Source of the DNA: Isoetes taiwanensis
Lineage: Eukaryota > Streptophyta > Lycopodiopsida > Isoetales > Isoetaceae
DNA length: 64,000 bases
Assembly (NCBI GenBank): GCA_021234155.1
Contig: JAJEKV010000198.1
Location: 62,001-126,000 of the forward strand
Direction of reading: 5' to 3'
The notes below the pieces were generated by a model. It was not told the DNA's origin. It did not search any database and worked only from the letters and a program-made list of their open reading frames with translations. The first letter of the stretch is position 1. Every line of letters starts with the position of its first letter. Both the position numbers and the translations under genes were made by a program. Positions 56,619 through 64,000 of this stretch are shown in pieces.

Positions 56619-57270
56619 ATGATAAGTTTTCCGTCCGGTCGAAGATCACATTTGGTGGGTTGGTTTATTTCAGGTACCGTAGAGGAAAATCACATTATCT
56701 TTGAAATGGGTTTTGATCAAACACCCATTCCCACAATGATTGCCTCTCCGGAATCGGGAGAAAAACTTGCACTTCCGGATATGGTGAGTACGAGGTTGAA
56801 TGGCATCTTGTTTGCAGATTTGAAGACAATAAAATGCATGTGAGAATGAAGCATGGTCTTTGGTAAGACTACTCATGCTTGTCCCTCTTGTCTCTATGCA
56901 AGAAGAGATTCAGCTGGATTGGACAAGAGTACATTATACTTTTCCAGGATGAGCCACCAAATAGAGAAGAGAAGGACACAACCTTGATGCCAATTCTGCC
57001 AATTCCGTTAAGAAGAGTACACATATGCACCCTTCATGCTTTCTTGAGAATAATAGACAAGATGGTTTACATGAGTATCCTGTTTGCTTGGAATAAATCA
57101 CCCCAAAGCTCTAGGGAAGCTGCCATGCATGAAGTTGAAAAGCTGTTATCTAATGTGGGACTTCATGGTGGGCATTACAAAATACTTCAAGATCCAAAGG
57201 TATCCGGTAAGGTTCCCCTGAAACCCAGTATGGGTGGTCCAAAAGCTAAGAGGTTTTGCCTCCCTTGAAA
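56619..57270 (+). pseudogene. Unrecognised decayed gene, pieces with HICTLHAFLRIIDK
   Basis: Pieces on the plus strand, in more than one frame, look like the continuation of the same gene cluster: 56,619-56,843 (GTVEENHIIFEMGF, then SPESGEKLALPDM), and 56,879-57,268 with RRVHICTLHAFLRIIDKMVY and LLSNVGLHGGHYKIL, then KPSMGGPKAKRF. A Cys-containing stretch (CPSCLYARRDSAG) lies between them in another frame. The pattern resembles a protein of a mobile element rather than a host enzyme, but I cannot name it. It is broken in a few places. Confidence 0.4.
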
Positions 57271-57979
57271 AGAGAACTTATCCGGTGTTTGGGAAGCTTA
57301 CAAGGATCTTATTGCAGGTGAGGATGATCGAAATGATCGTGGCGGATCACGCTGAAGAAAATCAAGGCATGGCAGGATTTCTCTGTCTTGGTAAAGGAAA
57401 TGCGAGAAAAAGGTAGTGCTTGGGGAAAATGATGTTGCCAAATTCCGGAGGAGGCGTCACAAACTTCACTAAGTCTTTCCCCGACGGCATGGGGTGAGGC
57501 CAATTTGACTCACTATGTCCATATTCTTCGCACATGGCGTGTGGTTTGTCGGGGAGTATGGAAACACGGGAATTTAGAATACGAGGGGAATGGAGAAGTC
57601 TCATAAGCAAGCAAAGAATGCATTCTTCCGTTTCACTCAACACGAGAGGTTCGGTTGGGGAATTCCTTGCATCAGATGTGTCAATGGTTTTAGGAAGGAT
57701 CGTGGTGCAAGTAGGTGAAGAAATCACGGAACGAGTGAATCAACACTTGCTAAGTTGTTTAGACAAAAACCAAAGCCGGAAAAAAAGGGAGCTTAGTATA
57801 AGTCCCGGTTGTTGAGCGATCAAGGGAGTGGAGATCAATGAGATGTAGGCAAGGCAAAGGTTATGTCCGTATTGAGAGCTCTTGATAACGCCTCTACCGT
57901 GAAAAGAGTTGGTTTAGTTATCGATTCGATAGTGCTGTGCAGCGAAATGCTTTGTGTTGTAAGTAAATTTGATGCATGT
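57271..57979. other. Decayed coding-like sequence, unassigned
   Basis: Short frames on both strands (for example 57,534-57,815 plus, 57,362-57,727 minus) without domains. Phrases such as AGAACTTATCCGGTGTTTGG and GATCGAAATGATCGTGGCGG suggest continuation of the preceding gene, but no frame is convincing. Confidence 0.3.
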
Positions 57980-58375
57980 ATTGCGCGATTGGCCCGGTGC
58001 GCGAAATATGGGCCTCAGAACTAAACGGATCCCATTATTTGCCGCACCGTAGCCACGGTCTTGAAATAGGCTTCAATAATTTGTAATCGAGTCGATTTTC
58101 GCGACCGTGGCTACTGATGCGAAAATAGGCCCTTCAATAATTTGTAACTGAGTCGATTTTGCACCGTGGAGACGGTGCGAAATATGGCCCTGTAACTAAA
58201 CTGGACCCACGTATTTTGCACCATAGCCATGGTGCGAAATAGGCCCTTCAATAATTTGTAACTTTCGATTTCGATTTCGCGGGCTACGGTGCGAAAATAG
58301 GCCCCTTCAATAATTTGTACACGAGTCAATTTTCGCGACCGCGGGCTACGGTGCGAAATATGGGCCAGTAACTAG
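57980..58375. repeat. Palindrome array 1
   Basis: Seven near-palindromes of core CGCACCGTGGCCACGGTGCG (variants include GCACCATAGCCATGGTGCG at 58,219-58,237) recur every 58-60 bases. The spacers are similar to each other (AGGCCCTTCAATAATTTGTA, then ACTGAGTCGATTT). The copies have drifted, many at CpG positions. The array lies between a plus-strand gene region (to about 57.8 kb) and the 3' end of the minus-strand family A gene at 58,494, which is a convergent intergenic position. Confidence 0.88.
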
Positions 58376-58493
58376 AGAATATTAACATATTAGAGAACAT
58401 ATTAGAGAATATTTATAGAACATATTAACACGGTATCATATGAAATATTTATGATAGATAGCAAAGGTTACTAGAGACCACGGCAGTATGTCC

Positions 58494-59140
58494 CTAGTAA
58501 CCTTCCCCTAGGTTCCTAACCCCTTCCCCTTCCCCTTCCCCTTCCCCTTGCCTGCAAGGTGTAACCCATGCATCTGGGTTTGGAGTCAAAAGCTCACGCT
58601 CCTCCCAGCCTGATTCTTCCCACCATATGGGGTACCTAGTCATTAGAAAAAGTAATTCCACAGGATGATACTCACGGAAGAAGAGCGGACCCAACTCCAC
58701 AAAACCGTTGTACTCGTTGTAGTACACCCTAATAAGGCCATACATCTGTCCCTTAGAAATTTCATGAATGAACTCTGATATGTATGCATCCAGAGAGTAT
58801 GCTAAATATCCAGCACGAAGAAGAGGCCTCAATTGCTGTAGCATCTCGTCCAGATAAGGAGGGGGTTCAAGAATTCCCCTCATTGCAAGTCTCCTATAAC
58901 ATTCAGATGGATTAATTTCCATCAGTGGCTCATGACCACAATCAAATCGCTCCAGAATGAAGTTGATCAACTCCATTGTAAGCTCCTTGGTGGGACTGTG
59001 GCGCAACCTCCACTCCAAGAAATGGTCCCAATAGCTCATCCATTCCAGGCCGCACAGAATGCCTGGGGCATGCTTGCAGGCCTTCTGGAGTAGCCCAGGG
59101 AGGATTGGGTCCAATCATTTGCACAAGCAAGCAAGGAACA
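58494..59140 (-). pseudogene. Family A gene, copy 1 (unrecognised, probably broken)
   Basis: A minus-strand frame encodes a mostly helical protein of about 200 residues containing ELTMELINFILERFDCGHEP, then MEINPSECYRRLAMRGILEP, AGYLAYSLDAYISEFI, and near the end LLFLMTRYPIWWEESGWEER. The C-terminus runs into a (GE)n stretch coded by CCTTCC repeats (58,520-58,550). Copy 2 at 60,023 matches in all these blocks (LINFI, EIN.S, LEPP..L, G.(L/M)AYSLD.Y, then W...E/D.R.L), so this is a real, conserved protein family and not a chance frame. Function unknown. The start is upstream at about 59,130 (QMIGPNPPWATPEGLQAC matches copy 2's start) but is not in one continuous frame. Confidence 0.6.
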
Positions 59141-59600
59141 AGGAGCAGAGCAAGGAACAAGGAGCAAGAAGCAAGGAAGAAGACCAAGTAGCAAGGAACA
59201 AGTATCAAGATCAAATAGCAAGAAGCAAGGAACAAGGAAGATCAAGGAGCAAGAAGATCAAGGAACAAGGAAGACCAAGTAGCAAGAACCAGGAAGATGA
59301 AGTAGCAAGGAACAAGGATCAAGATCAAGTAGCAAGAAGCAAGGAACAAGGAAGATCATGGAACAAGGAAGCAAGGAACAAGATCAAGTAGCAAGATCAA
59401 GAGCAAGGAACAACACCAAGTAGCATGAAGTAGCACGAAGATGAAGGAGCAAGAAGCAAGGATCAAGATCAATTAGCAAAGAACACGGAACACAAGTTGA
59501 GAAGTGAAAGCAAGGTGAGAACACGAGAAGTGAAAGCAATGTGAAAACATGGAACAAAGGTGAGAAGTGAAAGCAAGGTGAAAGAATTTATAGCTACGAA
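59100..59600. repeat. Purine-rich AGCAAGGAACAAGGA minisatellite
   Basis: About 480 bases built from AGCAAGAAGCAAGGAACAAG, GATCAAG and ACCAAGTAGC phrases in shuffled order, on the 5' side of family A copy 1. A shorter, similar purine-rich stretch (60,535-60,650) lies on the 5' side of family A copy 2. The frame in it (59,059-59,391) is an artefact. Confidence 0.85.
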
Positions 59601-59699
59601 TCCAATAATGTTGAAGTATAATACTAATACTGTTGAAGTATAATACCAAGAAAGTTGAAGAATAATACCAATAATGCTGAAGTATTATACCCTTTGGTG

Positions 59700-59810
59700 G
59701 TGGCGAAAGATGGGCCCGTAACTAAACTGGATCCACGGTGCGAAATAGGCCCTTCAATAATATTTAACTGAGGCGATTTCGCACCGTGGCCACGGTCCCG
59801 AATATGACCA
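59700..59810. repeat. Palindrome array 2
   Basis: One and a half units: a half-palindrome CCACGGTGCGAAATAGGCCC at 59,732-59,751 and a full one, CGCACCGTGGCCACGGTCCC, at 59,779-59,798. Spacers are of the same type as in array 1 (CTTCAATAATATTTAACTGA). It lies about 200 bases beyond the 3' end of family A copy 2 and on the 5' side of copy 1. Confidence 0.8.
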
Positions 59811-60022
59811 CAAATAAAACATTCACATGAGAAAATACAAGGAAAATGGTAGAAGAAACCATTCAATTACACTAAAAGTGTAAGATTGCCAAGATAATAC
59901 ATGATAATATGAGGATGTTACTTAATTACACGGAAATCACTTGCTTATATACTTAATTTCTATGAAAATCTTTATACCAGTCCAGTGGAGTATCTTCACC
60001 TGTGATATGTATGTATTATGTG

Positions 60023-60530
60023 CTATGTGCTATGTAGCCATAGGTCACGTGTATCCCAAGGAATTGTATCCCAGTCGGGGAATTTAGACAGTAACCACAG
60101 GTAATGGAAGTCGTAAAGTTCAATGAGGATATAAATCCTATTCTTCTCATTAGTAGGAATGACCAGAGGCACATACTGATCCAGAGAGTAGGCCATGAAA
60201 CCATGGAAAAGCATGTCCTTCAACTGTTCTAGCCTATCTTCTAAATCTGAGGGGGGTTCAAGAAGTCCCAAAGCACTTAGAGTGAACCTTGCTTGACTCG
60301 AATTGATCTCCTCCAGTGGAGGGAGATGACGAGTATAGCGATCGATAATGAAGTTGATGAGCTGCCTTGCAAGCTCTGTGGTTGGACCTGACGCCATCGA
60401 TGCTCCCAAAAGTTGTTAAAAAAATCATCAAAAGTGCACGTATTAACTCTGCCGCATGCTTGCAGGTATTCCGGATCAGCCCAGCGAGGATGTTCTTGCA
60501 AAGTTACCATTTGCAAGAAACTAGTGGAGC
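60023..60530 (-). pseudogene. Family A gene, copy 2 (unrecognised, probably broken)
   Basis: Minus-strand paralogue of 58,494-59,140. The start-like segment (MVTLQEHPRWADPEYLQACG) aligns with copy 1's QMIGPNPPWATPEGLQAC. The main block at 60,023-60,409 has TELARQLINFIIDRYTRHLP, EEINSSQARFTLSALGLLEP, GFMAYSLDQYVPLVI, then YLWLLSKFPDWDTIPWDTRD. The two copies share roughly a third of their residues by eye, so the duplication is old relative to the block A and B duplications. No domain is recognised, and the frame is not continuous. Neighbours are family B on its 5' side and palindrome array 2 on its 3' side. Confidence 0.6.
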
Positions 60531-60744
60531 GGCACAAGGAACAACTAGTGGGAGCGACAAGGGCAAAAGAAGCAACAAGAAGCCGGACGAGGGGAGGCAA
60601 GGAGCATGCAAACAAGAAGCGGAGACAAAGACAATGAAGGCATAGATGCCTATTTAAAGAGAAATCAGGTATATATGCTATATACGTACATTATATTTAT
60701 ATATTGTAGCTCATGTAGCATACGAGTACCATACAAGTATATAT

Positions 60745-60855
60745 ATGATAATAATTTTGGTATGTATATACCATCAATAATTTCTATGTATATACCATCA
60801 ATAATTTTGGTGGGTATATACCATCAATAATTTTAGTGGGTATAAATATACATCA
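60745..60855. repeat. 30-bp tandem repeat (ATACCATCAATAATTTT)
   Basis: Three to four units of GGTGGGTATATACCATCAAT plus AATTTT with a period near 30 bases, containing the small palindrome GGTATATACC. It lies directly upstream of family B copy 1 and so could be part of its promoter region. A related ATATACGCTATATACGTACA phrase recurs upstream of copy 2 (61,158) and near 60,671. Confidence 0.8.
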
Positions 60856-60869
60856 AATTGCCGAGTGCA

Positions 60870-61141
60870 GCAATATTGGCCTCCGATCTAGCCATGTGGT
60901 CTCATTACGGTCTGAGCGTGATTCCATTACACGCAAGATGAATCACGAAAATTTCAGCGGTGTCACATGGCGAGAAATACCCATGGAAGACCGGATGACC
61001 ACTTTGCGCTCTCAATCCTCGCTATTATCCTGATCCCTTCGATGTTATCATCCATCTAATATGGAATAGAGAGCATCAAATGTACATGATAGAAAAGATC
61101 ACTGGGGTGCCTGGTGACAATGACTCAGAAGAGTCCCCCTA
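60870..61141 (+). pseudogene. Family B gene, copy 1 (unrecognised)
   Basis: A plus-strand coding stretch includes SERDSITRKMNHENFSGVTW and REIPMEDRM and, in the last part, DPFDVIIHLIWNREHQMYMI and EKITGVPGDNDSEE before TAA at 61,139-61,141. The same blocks, in order, form copy 2 at 61,260-61,556 (DSIT.xM, xxIPx, xVIHLxx, Y.I.xIT, then an acidic end), which shows a real gene family. The protein is small (about 90-100 residues). Function unknown. This copy does not read through in a single frame. Confidence 0.5.
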
Positions 61142-61259
61142 AATCAATACTCAGAATGTATATACGCTATATACGTACATTATATACATGTGTATTTTGT
61201 ACATTATGCTCGTATGTATAACCAATAATGATGCTACAGTGCATATCAATAATTTTGTT

Positions 61260-61556
61260 CGATATAAGTACGGTTCCACTCAATGCAGAAGGCATCCATT
61301 TGCTATGTCTCGACCTCCTCGTCCCGAAGATATGGACTCCATTACTTGCACTATGACATATAATGATCTGTATAGATGTTCTCAGAGGGGTATCCCCCTT
61401 GATCCCTGGCTGGAAGGAGTAGCAGAGGGCCGAAATCATTCTTCCAGAGGGTTTTATCGTGTTGTTATCCACCTTTGGAGGGTTCCAGAGCGTGGCGTCT
61501 ATGAGATTAATCGCATCACTCAACTACCTTTTCATGATGATCCCGATCGCGAATAA
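61260..61556 (+). CDS. Family B gene, copy 2 (unrecognised small protein)
   Basis: Plus-strand frame ending TAA at 61,554-61,556. The likely start is ATG at 61,304 (MSRPPRPEDMDSITCTMTYN); a longer open frame upstream to 61,188 lacks conservation with copy 1. The protein continues LYRCSQRGIPLDPWLEGVAE, FYRVVIHLWRVPERGVYEIN, then RITQLPFHDDPDRE. It is about 84 residues from this ATG, with no signal peptide, membrane segment or motif I recognise. It is a paralogue of copy 1, about 400 bases upstream. Palindrome array 3 follows some 200 bases downstream, between this gene's 3' end and the convergent H3-like gene. Confidence 0.5.
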   Translation, partial: RYKYGSTQCRRHPFAMSRPPRPEDMDSITCTMTYNDLYRCSQRGIPLDPWLEGVAEGRNHSSRGFYRVVIHLWRVPERGVYEINRITQLPFHDDPDRE

Positions 61557-61749
61557 GCTTCTTCATTCATGTATGCTATGCCTCTTATATGAGTTCTATG
61601 TACATGCTATGCCTCTTATATGAGTTATAAGTATGTAACCATAAGTGATACATGTGATCCGTCTATTTACCGCACATTTTCAATTTGGAAAGCTCTTGGC
61701 CATTTTCCTTACGTCTAGATTCTAAATTCAGTTCAGCATTCTCTTCGCG

Positions 61750-61965
61750 ATGTGTGGAATAGTCTGTTTCGCACCGTAGTCACGGTGCAAAATTGCGCCC
61801 TCCAAAAAATTTGGAACCACTATTTTCGCACCATGGCCACGGTGCGAAATAGACCTTCCCAAAGAATGTGGAATAGTCATTTTCGCACCGTGGTGGCGGT
61901 GCGAAATAGACCTTCCCACAGAATGTGGAATAGTCATTTTCGCACCGTGGCCACGGTCAACACTA
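61750..61965. repeat. Palindrome array 3
   Basis: Four palindromes: CGCACCGTAGTCACGGTGCA (61,770-61,789), CGCACCATGGCCACGGTGCG (61,826-61,845), CGCACCGTGGTGGCGGTGCG (61,884-61,903) and CGCACCGTGGCCACGGTCAA (61,942-61,961), spaced 56-58 bases apart. The spacer here (AGACCTTCCCAAAGAATGTG, then GAATAGTCATTTT) differs from that of arrays 1 and 2 while the palindrome core is the same. The position is between convergent 3' ends (family B copy 2 and the H3-like gene). Confidence 0.92.
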
Positions 61966-62089
61966 GTAGATAAATGCACAGCCGCAATAAATAGAATAGC
62001 AAATAATTACAGATAAATATAAAACACTCATCACGATAAATACTAAAACACTCATATATTAACAAACAAAAAAGTGTTACAAAAGGATG

Positions 62090-62668
62090 CTAAGGGAGGC
62101 ATCCACGAAAGTATCTAGCTAAGGCATAGTCATTGCCATGCACAGTAACACGTCCTCTGTGCACACAACAGTGGACACTGTCCTCAAAGAGGCTAATTAG
62201 ATGAGCCTCTGCTGCCTCTTGCAGTATGTCCAAGGCCTCTGCTTGGATTCTATTCACCTCCTCCTCCACCATCGGGACCAAGTCTGGTGCTCTGTCCCTC
62301 CTCTTCCTCCTTGATTCCTTCCTCCTCTCAATAATTTCCTGCATCTCAAACCTGACCATTCTAGCGAAGGCAAGCTTGGGAATCAGAGGCTGGGTGCGTG
62401 CCTGCCAGTACCTAATCTCCCTCAAAGCCTGAGTGCCAGGAGGAGCACCATTTATCTTCTCAGGGCCACCATATCTAACACTAGGCTCCCCTTCCTTAGG
62501 CTTCCGCTTATTACCAAGCTTATCAGTCTCCTTGGCTGCATCTCTCTCAGCTTGTCTCCAACTAGGAACAAGCCTAGGAGGCTTTGCCGGCTCGGATTTC
62601 TTCGACCTAGATTTCAGCTTTCGCTGGGGCTTCCTAGTACCTGTTCCACTCGAACTAGGGTTCCGGGA
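62090..62668 (-). CDS. Divergent histone H3-like protein
   Basis: The minus-strand open frame ends TAG at 62,090-62,092 and is clear of stops back to 62,668. It shows the full H3 fold in order: PGTQALREIRYWQ (canonical H3 PGTVALREIRKYQ), LIPKLAFARMVR (LIRKLPFQRLVR), ILQEAAEAHLISLFED (ALQEAAEAYLVGLFED) and GRVTVHGNDYALARYFRG (KRVTIMPKDIQLARRIRG). Between helix 1 and helix 2 it has an insertion of roughly 25-30 residues, very basic at first (ERRKESRRKRRDR) then acidic. The N-terminal tail is K/R-rich but lacks the conserved ARTKQTARKS and KAPRK sequences, and no in-frame ATG precedes the fold. A TAG just inside the open frame's 5' edge could be a splice acceptor, so the 5' end is unresolved. 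H3 normally pairs with H4 in nucleosomes; no H4-like frame is seen here. It is neither canonical H3 nor typical plant CENH3. The context suggests a mobile or virus-like origin. Confidence 0.88.
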   Translation of the reverse strand, partial: SRNPSSSGTGTRKPQRKLKSRSKKSEPAKPPRLVPSWRQAERDAAKETDKLGNKRKPKEGEPSVRYGGPEKINGAPPGTQALREIRYWQARTQPLIPKLAFARMVRFEMQEIIERRKESRRKRRDRAPDLVPMVEEEVNRIQAEALDILQEAAEAHLISLFEDSVHCCVHRGRVTVHGNDYALARYFRGCLP

Positions 62669-62699
62669 TCAACATCTTTGGTCCACTGATGATGATCTT

Positions 62700-63520
62700 C
62701 TTTGGGGCGGTGATCCTGCTGATCTTTCTTTGGACCGGTGATCTTGTCTTCTTTGCCCGTCGATCCTGGCGATCATGCTAGACTAGGCGATCTTTGGTCA
62801 TCTTTGCACTTCCATAGTCTGCGGTTCTTCCTCCCCCACCACCGCCAAGCGTTTGGGAATGCAATAGTGGTCCCAACGTCCGAGGCGAGGGAGATAGCCG
62901 ATTCATGAGCCCTTTGGGCACCATGGCCTGGTCAACCGGGCCAAAGCACCGGCCGTGTGTAGAACCCAGTGGTTTCAACATGTAATCCAGCTCATTACAC
63001 AAGAACTGGAATGGCCATGACTCCGTGCCGGACATGGATGACATCAACCTGGGCCACACGACGTATGACCCGACGGCTTCCTCCAATGTCTCCGCTCCAG
63101 GGGTGGGGAACGGCAGCCGATTTTGTTGGATCGTGTGTCCTTTGCTACCCAATCTGATCATCACGGAACTAGAATATTGTGGCGGGCGGTGGCGTCGCGG
63201 AAAACTCCTTCCCCAACAACCTTACCGGGGCCAAAGCAAGGTGACCGACTAGGAAGCACGGTCGGGTTTTCGAAATATTCGTCCACACTATTATTAATAG
63301 TGTGGATGACATTTCCAAGGGTTTGCCCGAAGTCTTCTGTAAGGACAACCTCCTCTACGTCCATCTGCTGGCTTGTGATGGGAATAACTGCCTCGCCCTC
63401 TGTGATTGGAATAGAAGTCTCGGCCTGCTAGTAATGACCTAATCAACATTCTGGCGCTGGTCAAGCGCCTCATTTTGTGGGATTTCAGAGCTAGCGCCTT
63501 TCATGGACATTAGCGGATTT
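62700..63520 (-). pseudogene. Unrecognised decayed gene upstream of the H3-like gene
   Basis: Minus-strand pieces in more than one frame: SMKGASSEIPQNEALDQRQN near 63,500, then ITSQQMDVEEVVLTEDFGQT and IHTINNSVDEYFENP (63,161-63,364), then ETLEEAVGSYVVWPRLMSSM, FQFLCNELDYMLKPLGSTHG and PSPRTLGPLLHSQTL (62,778-63,164). The pieces run in the same direction as the H3-like gene and end just upstream of it. The stretch 62,680-62,780 has repeated GATCTT/GATCCTG phrases and codes basic peptides in two frames. I do not recognise the protein. It appears broken in a few places. Confidence 0.4.
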
Positions 63521-63589
63521 TAGCAAGGAGAAGAAATTCAATTAAGCAATATTGTCTGTCCCGATCCCATAAACCCCTAGACTGAAAAA

Positions 63590-63785
63590 TGTTACGGTAG
63601 CCACGGTCTAAATCAGGCTGGTCAAAAGCTGTCGACATTACGTTTTTTTGCAATCGTAGCCGCGGTCTTGAAATAGGGGCGATCAAAATTGCCGACCCTT
63701 TGTTTTTGCACCAGTAGCCCGCGGTCTTGAAATTGCCCGATCAAAAGCTGCCGACATCTGTTTTCGCGATTTGTAGCCACCATTA
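63590..63785. repeat. Palindrome array 4 (degenerate)
   Basis: Four weaker copies: GTTACGGTAGCCACGGTCTA (63,592-63,611), GCAATCGTAGCCGCGGTCTT (63,651-63,670), GCACCAGTAGCCCGCGGTCT (63,708-63,727) and CGCGATTTGTAGCCACCATT (63,765-63,784), again 57-59 bases apart. The spacer type is new (GATCAAAAGCTGCCGACATC). The core has lost much of its symmetry, often at CpG positions. Confidence 0.7.
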
Positions 63786-64000
63786 AAGAATACCTAACAT
63801 ATACATCTAACAAGGATTTATTGCTCACATTGAATTCTAACAATTAATGAATATCATAAATGAACATTCATACAAAAGCAATTTCGTCATATGAAAACAA
63901 TTGATACATTATAGAAAAGACAATTTATAGAAAAGACATTATATTAATCCAAAAGTTTTTTATGTACATTTCCTTTTCTTGGCATCAGGGCCTGTAATCA
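63786..64000. other. Window end, no gene recognised
   Basis: AT-rich sequence. ACATTTCCTTTTCTTGGCAT near the last bases could be the start of another minus-strand gene end, but too little is visible. Confidence 0.3.

Noticed and set aside
57980-58375. CRISPR array (palindromic repeats of about 26 bases with 32-base spacers)
   Set aside because: The spacers are near-copies of each other, the repeats are diverged, no cas genes are present and the host is a plant. These are tandem repeats with a conserved palindrome.
59059-59391. 110-codon frame rich in K, E, Q and S repeats
   Set aside because: Translation of the AGCAAGGAACAAGG minisatellite; no conservation beyond the repeat.
62090-62668. 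Ordinary host histone H3 gene or simple CENH3
   Set aside because: The tail lacks ARTKQTARKS-type sequence, loop 1 has a large insertion and many normally invariant positions differ. A CENH3 origin is not excluded but not favoured.
62433-62741. 102-codon plus-strand frame opposite the H3-like gene
   Set aside because: Antisense shadow; the minus strand has the recognisable histone fold and basic tail.

Overview
The window looks like nuclear DNA of a land plant with a large, repeat-rich genome, such as a fern, gymnosperm or other non-model vascular plant. The evidence is a plant-only LONGIFOLIA/TRM-type gene with ordinary GT-AG introns, fragments of plant acetyl-CoA synthetase, plant L1-type LINEs, Ty1/copia and Ty3/gypsy fossils, and several Helitron-type elements. 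I cannot name the species. I saw no rRNA, tRNA, organellar or bacterial genes.

Layout. Positions 1-32,308 are mostly one tandem segmental duplication, with an offset of about 18.2 kb. Block A (1-3,479) recurs at 18,239-26,461 and block B (9,823-14,010) recurs at 27,947-32,308, in the same order and orientation. Later insertions distinguish the copies: a 4.9-kb Helitron (20,125-25,016) whose empty site survives at 1,066/1,067; a head-to-tail pair of short rolling-circle-like elements (25,336-26,375) whose empty site survives near 3,390; a pyrimidine-filled Helitron-like element (1,210-3,252); and, between A1 and B1, a Helitron end carrying doubled acetyl-CoA synthetase exons next to an L1 LINE. 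Both B blocks hold the same broken Ty3/gypsy fossil. Between B1 and A2 lie LINE fragments, a truncated LTR element and a 125-bp tandem repeat. A recently inserted but broken Ty1/copia element occupies 33,229-37,746 and carries a nested short element.

Positions 37.7-44.6 kb and 47.7-55 kb are mostly non-coding, with purine-rich tracts, two further elements that have inverted ends plus a one-sided hairpin, small tandem duplications and a 5'-truncated LINE (51,237-53,520). The only convincing host gene is the TRM/LONGIFOLIA-like gene at 44,673-47,664.

The last 9 kb (about 55.1-63.8 kb) is different. It has several small unrecognised reading frames on both strands. Two are duplicated families: family A at 58.5 and 60.0 kb, family B at 60.85 and 61.3 kb. 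It also encodes a clearly divergent histone H3-like protein (62,090-62,668, minus strand). Between these frames lie four arrays of one perfect-palindrome core (CGCACCGTGGCCACGGTGCG and variants) spaced about 60 bp apart. At least three of the arrays sit where genes end. This combination is best explained as a decayed large mobile element or an old integrated large-DNA-virus-like fossil. That origin is inference; the H3-like fold and the palindrome arrays are directly visible.
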